Notes under the pieces: generated by a model
Database searches by the model: none
The model's input: only the letters and a program-made list of their open reading frames with translations
Told to the model about the DNA's origin: nothing
Assembly (NCBI GenBank): GCA_034420495.1
Contig: DAOULG010000091.1
Span: 1-12,126 of the forward strand
DNA: 12,126 nucleotides
Origin: VYDC01 sp034420495
GTDB lineage: Bacteria; Chloroflexota; Dehalococcoidia; UBA2979
Reading direction: 5' to 3'
Part shown: piece after piece, positions 5,360 through 12,126 of the stretch
Layout: each line of letters starts with the position of its first letter
Numbering within the stretch: the stretch's first letter is position 1
Made by a program: the position numbers and the translations under genes

Positions 5360-7807
5360 CTACCGGTCGAGCTCGGTGAGGATCCCCCGCTCGAAGAGCG
5401 CGTCGACCTCCCCGGGTGGCCACCGGAGCTCCTCCAGGAGCGCCCGGGCGTGCTGGCCGCCGAGCACGCCGCCCCGGGGGCTCCCCGGGGTCCCGGCGAG
5501 GTGCTGCAGGGGCGGGTAGCGGCGGTAGCTCCCCCAGCGCGGATGCGTCGCCTCCACGGTCAGGCCGGCGGAGCGGACGTGGGGGTCGCTCTCCCAGAAG
5601 AGCCCCGGCGTGACGCCGTCGGCGCGCACGCAGGCGACGTCGCGCGCGCAGAGCTCCCCCTCCCACTCCTCCGCGCTCCTCGTCTCGAAGACCGCCCCCA
5701 GCGCGACGGCGAGCTCGGCGTCGTGGCGCCGCCGTCCGTCGGCGCCCTCAAAGCGCGGATCGGCGGCGAGCCGCTCGAAGCCGGGCGCGCCTGAGAGCGC
5801 GCGCCACTCCCGCTCCGTCGGGCAGGCGAGGAATACCCAGGCGCCCCCCTCCGCGCGCGTCCCGCCGCTCCGGTAGAGGCGGTGCAGGGCCGAGAGGCCG
5901 AGGAGCTCCTCGTCGGGGAGCGGGCGGGGCTCCTTCCCGTCGTAGGAGAGGAAGTCGTCGGCGTTGGCGTAGGCGTTGGCGCCGAGCATCGTCACCCGGA
6001 TGTGCTGCCCGACCCCGCGCGTGCGCAGCGCGTAGAGCCCGAGCAGCGCCGCCGAGGCCACGACCGCTCCCGCGTTGAGGTCCGGGCTGAACTCGTTCGC
6101 CTGCATGAGGCGCGCGTTGGCGAGGCGCAGCTCGGCGAGATCGCGCGGGGCGGGGAGCCGGCCGCCGGCCTGCGCGTGCGCGCCCCCGAGCAGCGCCCCC
6201 GGCCCGGGGTGCGCCGTCGGGCGGTGCGCGTGGGGGCCCTCCGTCCCGTAGCCCATCGCCGAGACGTAGACGAGCCGGGGATGGCGCGCGGCGAGCTGCT
6301 CGTAGCCGATGCCGAGGCGCTCGGGGGCGCCGGGCCGGAAGTTGTGCACCAGCACGTCCGAGCGCTCCACGAGCCCTTCGACGATGCGCCGCCCCTCGGG
6401 CGACTTCAGGTCGACGCAGATGCTCTCCTTACCGGCCGTCGTCTTGAGCGAGCCGAGCCCCCGCGACGTGCCGGCGCCGGGGCTCCCGCTGCCGCGGAAG
6501 CTGTCGCCCTCCACGGGCTCGACCTTGATCACGCGCGCGCCGAGATCGGCGAGGACCGTCGTGGCGAAGGGGACCGCGACGACCGAGGCGAACTCCAGCA
6601 CCGTCACCCCGTCGAGGGGCGGGGCGGCCGAGGGCCCCCTCGCCGCGGCGGCGGGCGCGGCGGCGGGCCGCTCCCTCCACCCGGCGTCCTGGTGCTCGCC
6701 GGGGAGCGCGTACCAGTCGGCCGGGGCGCCGGGCGTCTCCGGCAGCGACGCCAGCGGCCCGAGCTGCCGCGTCTCCCCCAGCCGCGGGGAGCGGAGCGTC
6801 ACCACCTCGCCGTTGTGGACCAACTGCGGGTGATCGAGGGCCTGCTGCGTCGTGAGCCAGGGATCGGCCGCGACGTTCCCGTCCGAGACGAAGAGCTCCA
6901 TCCACTCGCCGGCGTCGCGCTCGCCGACGCGCGCCGCGACGAGCTCGCGCAGCCGCTCGAGCCGCCCGGCGTCGAGATCCGCCGGCGCGCCCAGGAGGTC
7001 GAGCCGACGGCGCTCCTCGGTGAGGCCGAGCGCGGCGATCAGCGAGTCGAAGAGATGCCCGACGATGCACGCGAACTGGATCCACGTGCCGTCGGCGGCC
7101 GGGTAGGGATCGAAGCCGACGCGCGGCGGGCCGGCGAACGACCGCTCCCCGAGCGCGGGGAAGGAGGCCGGATCCCGGCGGTGCAGCTGCCAGTAGAGCA
7201 GCCCCGCCATCTCGAACGGGATCATCCCCTGCAGCAGGCTCGTCTCGACCAGCTGGCCGCGCCCGTCCCGCTCGCGGGCGATCAGCGCCGCCGCGATCGC
7301 CGAGATCGCCGACTGGGCCGCCACGTGCGTACCCACGGGGACGGCCGCGTAGGCGGGGCCGTCGCGGTCGACCTGGCCCTCGAACATCAGCATCCGCCCG
7401 CTCTTCGCCGCGACGACCGACTCGTAGCCGCGGTAGCCGGCGTAGGGCCCCCTCGGCCCGAAGCCGGTGATCGAGCAGTAGATGAGGGAGGGGTTCGAGG
7501 CGCCGAGCGTCTCGTAGTCGGCGCCGAGGCGCGAGGCGACGCCGGGCCGGTAGGTGGCGAGCACGACGTCGGCGCCCGCCGCGAGCCCGGCGAGGCGCCG
7601 GCGCGCCTCCTCGCGCGCGAGGTCGAGCACGATGCTGCGCTTCCCCCGCAGCCACATCGGGGCGGCGCGCTCCGCGCGCGCCGGATCGCCGCCCGGGCGC
7701 TCGACCTTGATGACGTCGGCGCCGAAGTCGGCGAGCACCATGGTGGCGACGCCGCCGGCCTGCCCGCTCGACAGGTCGATGACGCGGAGACCATCGAGAA
7801 GCGACAC
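5360..7807 (-). CDS. fused tandem class III CoA-transferase (two CaiB/BaiF domains in one chain)
   Basis: An 815-residue protein of two complete CoA-transferase family III domains. Domain 1 (about 1-370) opens LLDGLRVIDLSSGQAGGVATMVLADFGADVIKVE; domain 2 (about 398-815) opens PLDGVTVLEFASVV...LADLGARVIKVEPVEGDSFRG. A Pro/Ala-rich linker (about 380-397) joins them. Domain 1 has the family motif DGRGQLVETSLLQG (181-194), but where the catalytic Asp belongs it reads PVGTHVAAQ, so Thr160/His161 occupies that position. Domain 2 keeps a candidate nucleophile, Asp576, in FSPDLNAGAVVASAALLG. The chain may fold as an internal heterodimer with one working site, since family members are interlocked dimers. 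The start is GTG 7807 with GAGGAGGG at 7814-7821. It lies 57 bases downstream of the CaiD-like hydratase and is probably co-transcribed. Double-length members are known in the family; the substrate is unknown. Confidence 0.93.
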   Translation of the reverse strand: MSLLDGLRVIDLSSGQAGGVATMVLADFGADVIKVERPGGDPARAERAAPMWLRGKRSIVLDLAREEARRRLAGLAAGADVVLATYRPGVASRLGADYETLGASNPSLIYCSITGFGPRGPYAGYRGYESVVAAKSGRMLMFEGQVDRDGPAYAAVPVGTHVAAQSAISAIAAALIARERDGRGQLVETSLLQGMIPFEMAGLLYWQLHRRDPASFPALGERSFAGPPRVGFDPYPAADGTWIQFACIVGHLFDSLIAALGLTEERRRLDLLGAPADLDAGRLERLRELVAARVGERDAGEWMELFVSDGNVAADPWLTTQQALDHPQLVHNGEVVTLRSPRLGETRQLGPLASLPETPGAPADWYALPGEHQDAGWRERPAAAPAAAARGPSAAPPLDGVTVLEFASVVAVPFATTVLADLGARVIKVEPVEGDSFRGSGSPGAGTSRGLGSLKTTAGKESICVDLKSPEGRRIVEGLVERSDVLVHNFRPGAPERLGIGYEQLAARHPRLVYVSAMGYGTEGPHAHRPTAHPGPGALLGGAHAQAGGRLPAPRDLAELRLANARLMQANEFSPDLNAGAVVASAALLGLYALRTRGVGQHIRVTMLGANAYANADDFLSYDGKEPRPLPDEELLGLSALHRLYRSGGTRAEGGAWVFLACPTEREWRALSGAPGFERLAADPRFEGADGRRRHDAELAVALGAVFETRSAEEWEGELCARDVACVRADGVTPGLFWESDPHVRSAGLTVEATHPRWGSYRRYPPLQHLAGTPGSPRGGVLGGQHARALLEELRWPPGEVDALFERGILTELDR

Positions 7808-7864
7808 GTCCGTCCCTCCTCACCCGCGCCGGCGCATGATAGCCGCCCGCGCTCTGCCGGCGCG

Positions 7865-8647
7865 CTACCGCCCCGACCAGCGCGGCGAGCGCTTCTCGCG
7901 GAAGGCGCGCCGCCCCTCCTCGCGGTCGGCGGACTCGCGCAGCCGGTCGATGCCCGGATAGTCGACGGCCATCGCCGTCTCCAGGGGGAGGTGGGCGCCC
8001 GTGAGCGCCGCCTCCTTGACGGCGCGCACCGCGAGCGGCGACGCCTCGGTGATGGCGGCCGCCCAGCGCTCCGACGCCGCCATCAGCTGATCGGGCGGGA
8101 CGACCTCGTTGACGAGGCCGACGCGGTACGCCTCGGCGGCGGTGATCGGGCGCCCGGTGAGCAGCATCGCCATCGCGATGCGGGAGGGGATCTGGCGGGG
8201 AAGCCGGTGCGCGCCGCCGCTCTCGCTGGGGGCGCCCCCGATGCGCACCTCCGGCATCCCCAGCCGCGCCGTCTCCGCCGCGACGATGATGTCGCAGGCG
8301 AGCGCGATCTCGAGGCCCCCGCCCATCGCCCAGCCGTTGACGGCGGCGATCGTCGGCTTGAAGAGCTCGAAGCGCGTCAGGAGCCCTCCCCACCCCGTCC
8401 CAGGCCGGGGCGGGTCCTCCGGGGCGGGGCGGTACTTCAGGTCGTTCCCGGCGGAGAAGGCGCGCTCGCCCGCACCGGTGAGGATCGCGACCCAGAGGTC
8501 GGGATCGGCGGCGAAGTCGTCCCAGATCTCGGTGAACTCGAGCGTCGCCGGCAGATGGAGGGCGTTCATCACCTCCGGGCGATTCATCGTGATGACGGCG
8601 AGGTGCTGCTCGGGCCGCTTCTCGTAGATGGCGAACTCGTACGTCAT
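7865..8647 (-). CDS. enoyl-CoA hydratase/crotonase family protein, CaiD-like
   Basis: A 260-residue crotonase, the usual length, adding water across (or removing it from) an acyl-CoA double bond. The oxyanion-hole elements are FSAGNDLK (64-71) and GWAMGGG (105-111). Both catalytic glutamates are present: Glu113 in GGGLE and Glu133 in MPEVRIG, matching rat hydratase Glu144 and Glu164 by motif. TGRPITAAEAYRVGLVNEVV and a C-terminal FREKRSPRWSGR follow. The AGxDLK loop with its Pro-rich insert, the GGAHRLPRQIP stretch and the EKRxPxWxGR end recall CaiD (carnitinyl-CoA dehydratase). The start is ATG 8647, fixed by AGGAGG at 8654-8659 six bases upstream; the frame runs on to 8716, but that extension has no ribosome site. 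First gene of a leftward pair with the fused CoA-transferase. The exact substrate is unknown. Confidence 0.94.
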   Translation of the reverse strand: MTYEFAIYEKRPEQHLAVITMNRPEVMNALHLPATLEFTEIWDDFAADPDLWVAILTGAGERAFSAGNDLKYRPAPEDPPRPGTGWGGLLTRFELFKPTIAAVNGWAMGGGLEIALACDIIVAAETARLGMPEVRIGGAPSESGGAHRLPRQIPSRIAMAMLLTGRPITAAEAYRVGLVNEVVPPDQLMAASERWAAAITEASPLAVRAVKEAALTGAHLPLETAMAVDYPGIDRLRESADREEGRRAFREKRSPRWSGR

Positions 8648-8802
8648 CGGCTTCCTCCTGGCGACGCCCCGCGGGGCCCCAGCGTAGTCCGGGCGGACCC
8701 GCCCCGGCGATCGCACCTCCCGGGGCGCTATAGTCGGCCCCGGGGGCGGAGCGCGCCGCCCGGACGCGCCGGGCGCCCCGCCGCCTCCGGGGGGAGCGCG
8801 AG
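8648..8802. promoter_or_regulatory. divergent intergenic region between CaiD-like hydratase and acyl-CoA dehydrogenase
   Basis: This 155-base segment is the longest non-coding stretch in the window and must hold the start signals for both the leftward hydratase/CoA-transferase operon and the rightward dehydrogenase/LLM operon. It contains the two ribosome sites (AGGAGG at 8654-8659 on minus; GGGGGGAG at 8789-8796 on plus), a TATAGT box and an inverted repeat described separately. No clear -35 hexamer is visible on either strand and no small gene is apparent. Confidence 0.6.
8719..8744. promoter_or_regulatory. inverted repeat flanking a TATAGT -10-like box (candidate operator/promoter)
   Basis: Arms CCCGGGGC (8719-8726) and GCCCCGGG (8737-8744) are perfect reverse complements separated by 10 bases. 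The spacer holds TATAGT at 8729-8734, a 5/6 match to the bacterial -10 hexamer and one of very few AT-rich hexamers in the region. The layout fits a repressor operator straddling the promoter of the acyl-CoA dehydrogenase. C/G runs are common in this DNA, so chance is a real alternative. No TTGACA-like box is seen 16-18 bases upstream. Confidence 0.35.
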
Positions 8803-10029
8803 ATGGACTGGCACGACACCGACGAGCAGGGGCGCTTCCGCGCCGAGGTGCGCCGGCTCATAGCGGAGGATCTCCCCGACTTCTACCGCGAGCGGGCGAC
8901 GCACGACCTCCGCGACGACTCCTTCCCCTGGCAGACCGACTCGACCTCGGACGACCCCGCCCGGCGCGACGCCGCGAACGCGTGGTTCGACGCCGTCGCC
9001 GCACGGGGCTGGGTCGCCGCCCACTGGCCCGCGGACTACGGGGGAGGCGGGCTCTCCCCGATGGAGCAGTACATCCTCAAGGCCGAGATGGCGGCCGGGG
9101 GGGCGCCCCCGGTGGGGAGCAACGTCGGCATCTCGATGCTCGGGCCCACGCTCATCGTGCACGGGACGGAGGAGCAGAAGCGGCGCTTCCTCCCCTCGAT
9201 CCTCCGCGGCGAGGGGGTCTGGTCGCAGGGCTTCTCCGAGCCGGGGGCGGGTTCCGATCTCGCCTCCCTGACGACGCGCGCGGTGCGCGACGGCGACGAG
9301 TACATCGTCAACGGGCAGAAGATCTGGACCTCCTTCGGGCACTACGCCTCCTGGATCGCCCTCCTCGTGCGGACCGACCCGGACGCCCCGAAGCACCGCG
9401 GCATCTCGCTGCTGCTCACCTCGATGCAGGCGCCCGGCGTCTCGGTGCGGCCGCTGATCGACGCGGCGTGGGGCCACCACATCAACGAGACCTTCTTCGA
9501 GGACGTGCGGGTGCCGGCGGATCAGATCGTCGGCGAGGAGAACCGCGGCTGGTACGTGGCGATGACGCTCCTCGACAACGAGCGCTCCAACGTCACCGGC
9601 GCCATCGAGCTGCGCCGGCGCGTCGGCCGGCTCGCCGAGCACGCGACCGGCGCCGGGCGGGAGATCGCCCGGCTCCCGGAGCTCGACTCCCTCAGGCAGG
9701 AGCTGGCGGAGCGCGCCGTCGAGGCCGAGGTGATGCTCGGCTTCTCGCTGCGCATCGTGACTATCCAGTCGGGCGGCGGCGTGCCGAACTACGAGGCCTC
9801 GGTCGCGAAGATGTTCGGATCGGAGGCGGGGCAGCGGATGGACCGCACCGGGACCAAGGTCTTCGGGCTCTATGCGGGGCTCTGGGATCCCGGGGATCCC
9901 CTCTCGCCGATGGAGGCCGCGTTCACGCGCGAGTACGTGCGCAGCATCCCCGCCACGATCGGGGCCGGGAGCTCCGAGATCCAGCGCAACGTGATCGCCA
10001 CGCGCGGCCTCGGCCTCCCGCGCGGGTAG
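8803..10029 (+). CDS. acyl-CoA dehydrogenase (FadE-type, FAD-dependent)
   Basis: A 408-residue acyl-CoA dehydrogenase of normal length, introducing an alpha,beta double bond into an acyl-CoA and passing electrons to ETF. Seen are the N-terminal helical region with WPADYGGGGLSPMEQYIL (75-92), the flavin/substrate signature FSEPGAGSDLASL (144-156), GQKIWTSFGHYASWIALLVRT (171-191), and the C-terminal TIGAGSSEIQRNVIATRGLGLPR. The position of the medium-chain enzyme's catalytic base (Glu376 in YEGTSQIQR) is Ala388 here. Glu260 in LDNERS matches instead the site used by isovaleryl-CoA dehydrogenase (Glu254 in LDLERL), so it is the likely base (inference). The start is ATG 8803 with GGGGGGAG at 8789-8796. 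It leads a rightward pair with the LLM gene 36 bases downstream. Substrate probably branched or cyclic, unproven. Confidence 0.95.
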   Translation: MDWHDTDEQGRFRAEVRRLIAEDLPDFYRERATHDLRDDSFPWQTDSTSDDPARRDAANAWFDAVAARGWVAAHWPADYGGGGLSPMEQYILKAEMAAGGAPPVGSNVGISMLGPTLIVHGTEEQKRRFLPSILRGEGVWSQGFSEPGAGSDLASLTTRAVRDGDEYIVNGQKIWTSFGHYASWIALLVRTDPDAPKHRGISLLLTSMQAPGVSVRPLIDAAWGHHINETFFEDVRVPADQIVGEENRGWYVAMTLLDNERSNVTGAIELRRRVGRLAEHATGAGREIARLPELDSLRQELAERAVEAEVMLGFSLRIVTIQSGGGVPNYEASVAKMFGSEAGQRMDRTGTKVFGLYAGLWDPGDPLSPMEAAFTREYVRSIPATIGAGSSEIQRNVIATRGLGLPRG

Positions 10030-10031
10030 GC

Positions 10032-10045
10032 GCCGCCGCGGCGGC
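10032..10045. repeat. perfect 14-base palindrome between acyl-CoA dehydrogenase and LLM gene
   Basis: GCCGCCGCGGCGGC is identical to its own reverse complement. It begins two bases after the dehydrogenase stop and ends before the LLM ribosome site (GGGGAGGGGG at 10051-10060). With no loop it makes a poor hairpin, and there is no T-run, so it is not a typical terminator. It may be chance or a small protein-binding dyad. Confidence 0.4.
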
Positions 10046-10065
10046 CTCGCGGGGAGGGGGCCCGG

Positions 10066-11136
10066 GTGCGCATCGGGATACAGATCGTCGGCACGCGCTC
10101 CTCGGAGATGGTGCCCCTCGCGCGCGCCGCCGAGCGCGCCGGGCTCGACGCGGCCTTCTTCCCGACCGGCGGCTTCTACATCGGCGCGATGCGGGTGATC
10201 GACGCGACGGAGCGGATCCGCGTCGGCACCGGGATCATCCCGATGTTCCAGGGCACGCCCTACCTGCACGCCTCCACGGCGCTGGCGCTGCAGGAGATGT
10301 CGGGCGGCCGCTTCGTGCTCGGGATGGGCTCGCAGACGAAGGGGCAGGTGCGGCGGATGGCCGGGGTGGACCTCCCCCGGCCGGCGGCGCGGGCGCGGGA
10401 CATGATGCGGGCCATCCGCGCGCTGATGACCGAGGGGCGCTACGAGGGGGAGTTCTACAGCGCCGATCCGCCGGGCGGCTTCAGCCTCAGGGCCCGGCAC
10501 CGCGCGGTGCCGGCGCCCCCGATCCACTTCTCCGGGGTGAACCGCCTCAACCTGCGCGTCGCCGGCGAGGTCGCCGACGGCCTCGTCGGGCACCCGATCT
10601 TCAGCGTCCGCTGGATGGATGAGGTCGTGCTCCCGGAGGTGGGGCGCGGCCTCGCCCGCGCGGGCCGGCGCCGCGAGGAATTCGAGCTCTGCGCGATGCC
10701 GATGGTGTGGGTCGTCGACCAGGACGCGACGCGCGAGGAGGGCTACCGCCGGGCGAAGCGCAACCTTGCGAACTACTACTCGACGCGCGCCTACGGCGGC
10801 TTCATGGAGCTCCACGGCTGGTCCCGCGAGCGCGACGCGATCCGGGCGGTCTGGGAACGGGCCCAGCGCGCCGGGACGCCGATCGACGGCTCCGAGATGG
10901 AGACGATCGTGACGGACGCCATGGCAGAGGAGGTCTGCCTCATCGGCACGCCGGCCGAGCTCCGCGAGATGGCGAGCGAGCGCTTCTCGGGGCGCGCCGA
11001 CACGCTGCTCCTCTACCCCCTCCACGACTCGTACGCCCTCCCGGAGGAGCGGGAGCGGCGAACGCGCGAGAGCGAGGAGGACCTCTACCGCGCGATCGAG
11101 GCGTTCGTGCCGCTCGCGGGGACCGGGACGGGATAG
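10066..11136 (+). CDS. LLM-class (luciferase-like) flavin/F420-dependent oxidoreductase
   Basis: A 356-residue bacterial-luciferase-fold (Pfam Bac_luciferase) enzyme. Family features visible are the N-terminal strand MRIGIQIVGT, ARAAERAGLDAAFF (19-32), the core RIRVGTGIIPMFQGTPYLHASTALALQEMSGGRFVLGMGSQ (split around 51-90), RARDMMRAIRALMTEGRYEGEFY and AGEVADGLVGHP (about 167-177). This looks like the F420-dependent LLM subgroup used for hydride transfer rather than FMN/O2 monooxygenation, but the two are hard to separate by eye. The start is GTG 10066 with GGGGAGGGGG five bases upstream. It is 36 bases behind the acyl-CoA dehydrogenase on the same strand, probably one transcript, suggesting a redox step on the same substrate or its CoA ester. 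It converges on the MFS gene with 8 bases between stops. Confidence 0.92.
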   Translation: MRIGIQIVGTRSSEMVPLARAAERAGLDAAFFPTGGFYIGAMRVIDATERIRVGTGIIPMFQGTPYLHASTALALQEMSGGRFVLGMGSQTKGQVRRMAGVDLPRPAARARDMMRAIRALMTEGRYEGEFYSADPPGGFSLRARHRAVPAPPIHFSGVNRLNLRVAGEVADGLVGHPIFSVRWMDEVVLPEVGRGLARAGRRREEFELCAMPMVWVVDQDATREEGYRRAKRNLANYYSTRAYGGFMELHGWSRERDAIRAVWERAQRAGTPIDGSEMETIVTDAMAEEVCLIGTPAELREMASERFSGRADTLLLYPLHDSYALPEERERRTRESEEDLYRAIEAFVPLAGTGTG

Positions 11137-11144
11137 GGGCGTCG

Positions 11145-12126
11145 TCAGCGCCGCGGGGCGGCGCTCCCGGCGCCTCCCGCCCCCGCCGCGGGCGCGGCCG
11201 CCGAGCGGTAGGGCCGCGCGTCGGGCGGCGAGGCGAGGAGCATCAGCGGCACGGCGAGCGTGGCGACCATGCCGCAGACGACCCACCCCATCGTGTACTC
11301 GCCGGTGCGGTCGACGATAAAGCCGACCACCGTGGGGCTCAGCACGGCGCCGAGCGTGAGCAGCGTCATCCCCAGGCCGAGGATGGCGCCGAAGTGCCTG
11401 GTGCCGAAGTAGTCGGCGAGCAGCGCCGGCCTGGTCGGGAGCGTCCCGCCCACGCCGGCGCCGACGATGCCGATGGCGACGGAGGCCCCCCAGAGCCCCT
11501 CCGAGAGGGCGAGAAGCGGCATCCCGCAGACCACGATCGCGCAGGCGGCGGCGAGCAGGAGGCGCTTCTCGTAGCGATCGGCGATCAGCGCGAAGCCGAC
11601 GCGACCCGCGATCGACCCGAGGGTGAAGGCGGCGACGGAGGCGGCGGCGACGGCCGGGGCGATGCCGAGCGACTCGAGGTACGGGATCTGGTGGACGATC
11701 ACCGCGGTCGAGGCGAAGAACGTCGCCCCCTGCCCGAAGGAGGTGAAGAGGAAGGCGCGCGTGCGCCACGCCGCGCGCAGGGGCATCCCCCACTCGACGC
11801 CCACGGCGACGTCCTCGTCGCCCGGGGCGTCGGGCAGCCCGTCGAGCGGCTGCGGGTGCAGGCGCGGCCGCGAGCGGACGTGGAGCGCCGCGAAGGCGCC
11901 GACCACGACGAAGACCGCGCAGAGCACCCGCAGCGCCGCACGCCAGCCGAGCCCGTCGACGAGCGCGGCAACGCCCGTGACGAAGAGGCCCGCGAAGCCC
12001 GGACCGAGGATCACGAGGCCGATGGCCCGCGCCCGCCGGCGGCGAAACCAGGTCGCCGTCGCGGTGATGCCCACCTGCCCGCCGACGGCTCCCATCCCCA
12101 CCGAGAGCACCAGCATGGTCGCGTAG
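11145..12126 (-). CDS. MFS transporter, C-terminal nine helices (start beyond the window)
   Basis: The frame is open to the right edge, so the N-terminus is missing; about 326 residues are visible. ATG at 12116 falls inside a membrane helix and is not the start. Nine hydrophobic segments are visible, matching TM4-TM12 of a 12-helix carrier. They include VLSVGMGAVGGQVGITATATWF, the loop FRRRRARAIGL, ILGPGFAGLFVTGVAALV ending in GWR, a long cytoplasmic loop rich in Pro and Asp (HPQPLDGLPDAPGDED), then SFGQGATFFASTAVIVHQIPYL, GSIAGRVGFALIADRYEKR and FGAILGLGMTLLTLGAVLSP. The WF-RRRxxAxGL loop and LLADYFGTRHFGAILG resemble the monocarboxylate/oxalate-formate (MCT/OFA) type carriers, which fits import or efflux of an organic acid used by the neighbouring CoA enzymes (inference). 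An Ala/Gly-rich tail ends the protein. Confidence 0.9.
   Translation of the reverse strand, partial: YATMLVLSVGMGAVGGQVGITATATWFRRRRARAIGLVILGPGFAGLFVTGVAALVDGLGWRAALRVLCAVFVVVGAFAALHVRSRPRLHPQPLDGLPDAPGDEDVAVGVEWGMPLRAAWRTRAFLFTSFGQGATFFASTAVIVHQIPYLESLGIAPAVAAASVAAFTLGSIAGRVGFALIADRYEKRLLLAAACAIVVCGMPLLALSEGLWGASVAIGIVGAGVGGTLPTRPALLADYFGTRHFGAILGLGMTLLTLGAVLSPTVVGFIVDRTGEYTMGWVVCGMVATLAVPLMLLASPPDARPYRSAAAPAAGAGGAGSAAPRR

Noticed and set aside
5338..5366. Possible bidirectional terminator between the convergent solute-binding and fused CoA-transferase genes
   Set aside because: The segment has a direct repeat (CCCCTACCGG at 5345-5354 and 5357-5366), not an inverted one, and no T-run; part of it is coding.
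8648..8716. N-terminal extension of the CaiD-like hydratase to 8716
   Set aside because: The AGGAGG site places the start at ATG 8647, and the extra residues do not match the crotonase N-terminus.
5882..8863. Open frame of about 990 codons on the plus strand over the fused CoA-transferase and hydratase
   Set aside because: Antisense to well-supported genes; repetitive Arg/Glu/Ala/Gly composition with no recognisable fold.
8728..11793. Open frame of about 1020 codons on the minus strand over the dehydrogenase, LLM and MFS genes
   Set aside because: It crosses three genes with clear homology and shows low-complexity Arg/His/Asp-rich translation; a GC artefact.
12114..12116. ATG as the start of the MFS gene
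   Set aside because: The frame is open upstream to the window edge, and the residues after this ATG match the middle of an MFS carrier (about TM4), so the true start lies outside.
1..12126. tRNA/rRNA genes, CRISPR arrays, insertion sequences, attachment sites
   Set aside because: No repeat-spacer pattern, transposase-like product, terminal repeats or structured RNA pattern was seen. GC-rich palindromes present are short and expected at this composition.

Overview
This is a very GC-rich bacterial window of about 12.1 kb, densely packed with genes and with no intergenic gap above about 160 bases. Every intact gene fits CoA-thioester or flavin-dependent catabolism. The gene set is four class III (CaiB/BaiF) CoA-transferase domains on three proteins, a CaiD-like enoyl-CoA hydratase, an acyl-CoA dehydrogenase, an F420-type luciferase-like (LLM) oxidoreductase, a short-chain dehydrogenase, a solute-binding protein, an MFS carrier and the end of a flavoprotein dehydrogenase. 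The LLM enzyme, the GC content and the number of CoA-transferases suggest a free-living heterotroph that makes coenzyme F420, such as an Actinomycetota, Chloroflexota or Binatota-type lineage. No rRNA or other marker is present, so the taxon is inference.

Layout, left to right. Bases 1-456 (+) are the 3' end of a TcuA-like FAD dehydrogenase. It converges on a leftward operon whose order of transcription is CoA-transferase subunit (start about 3754), second CoA-transferase subunit (2558 to 1311), then an SDR (1235 to 453). A divergently transcribed, apparently signal-less family-5 solute-binding protein (about 3781-5337, +) shares the start region near 3755-3813 with this operon. It converges on a second leftward operon, a CaiD-like hydratase (8647 to 7865) followed by an 815-residue protein with two fused CoA-transferase domains (7807 to 5360). 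From the 155-base divergent region 8648-8802, a rightward pair is read: acyl-CoA dehydrogenase (8803-10029) then LLM oxidoreductase (10066-11136). It converges on an MFS transporter read leftward, whose start lies beyond the right edge.

How the genes may work together (inference): the MFS carrier and solute-binding protein would handle an organic acid. CoA-transferases would load it with CoA by exchange, since no acyl-CoA synthetase is visible. The acyl-CoA dehydrogenase, hydratase and SDR would carry out dehydrogenation, hydration and alcohol oxidation. The LLM enzyme and TcuA-like flavoprotein would add further redox steps. No thiolase is visible, so the pathway is incomplete here or acts by side-chain modification, as in carnitine (cai) metabolism.

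The most interesting pattern is that both CoA-transferase systems, the two-gene pair and the fused protein, appear to combine a first unit lacking the catalytic aspartate with a second unit that keeps it, in the same order. The solute-binding protein with no export signal and no partner transporter genes is the second point of interest.
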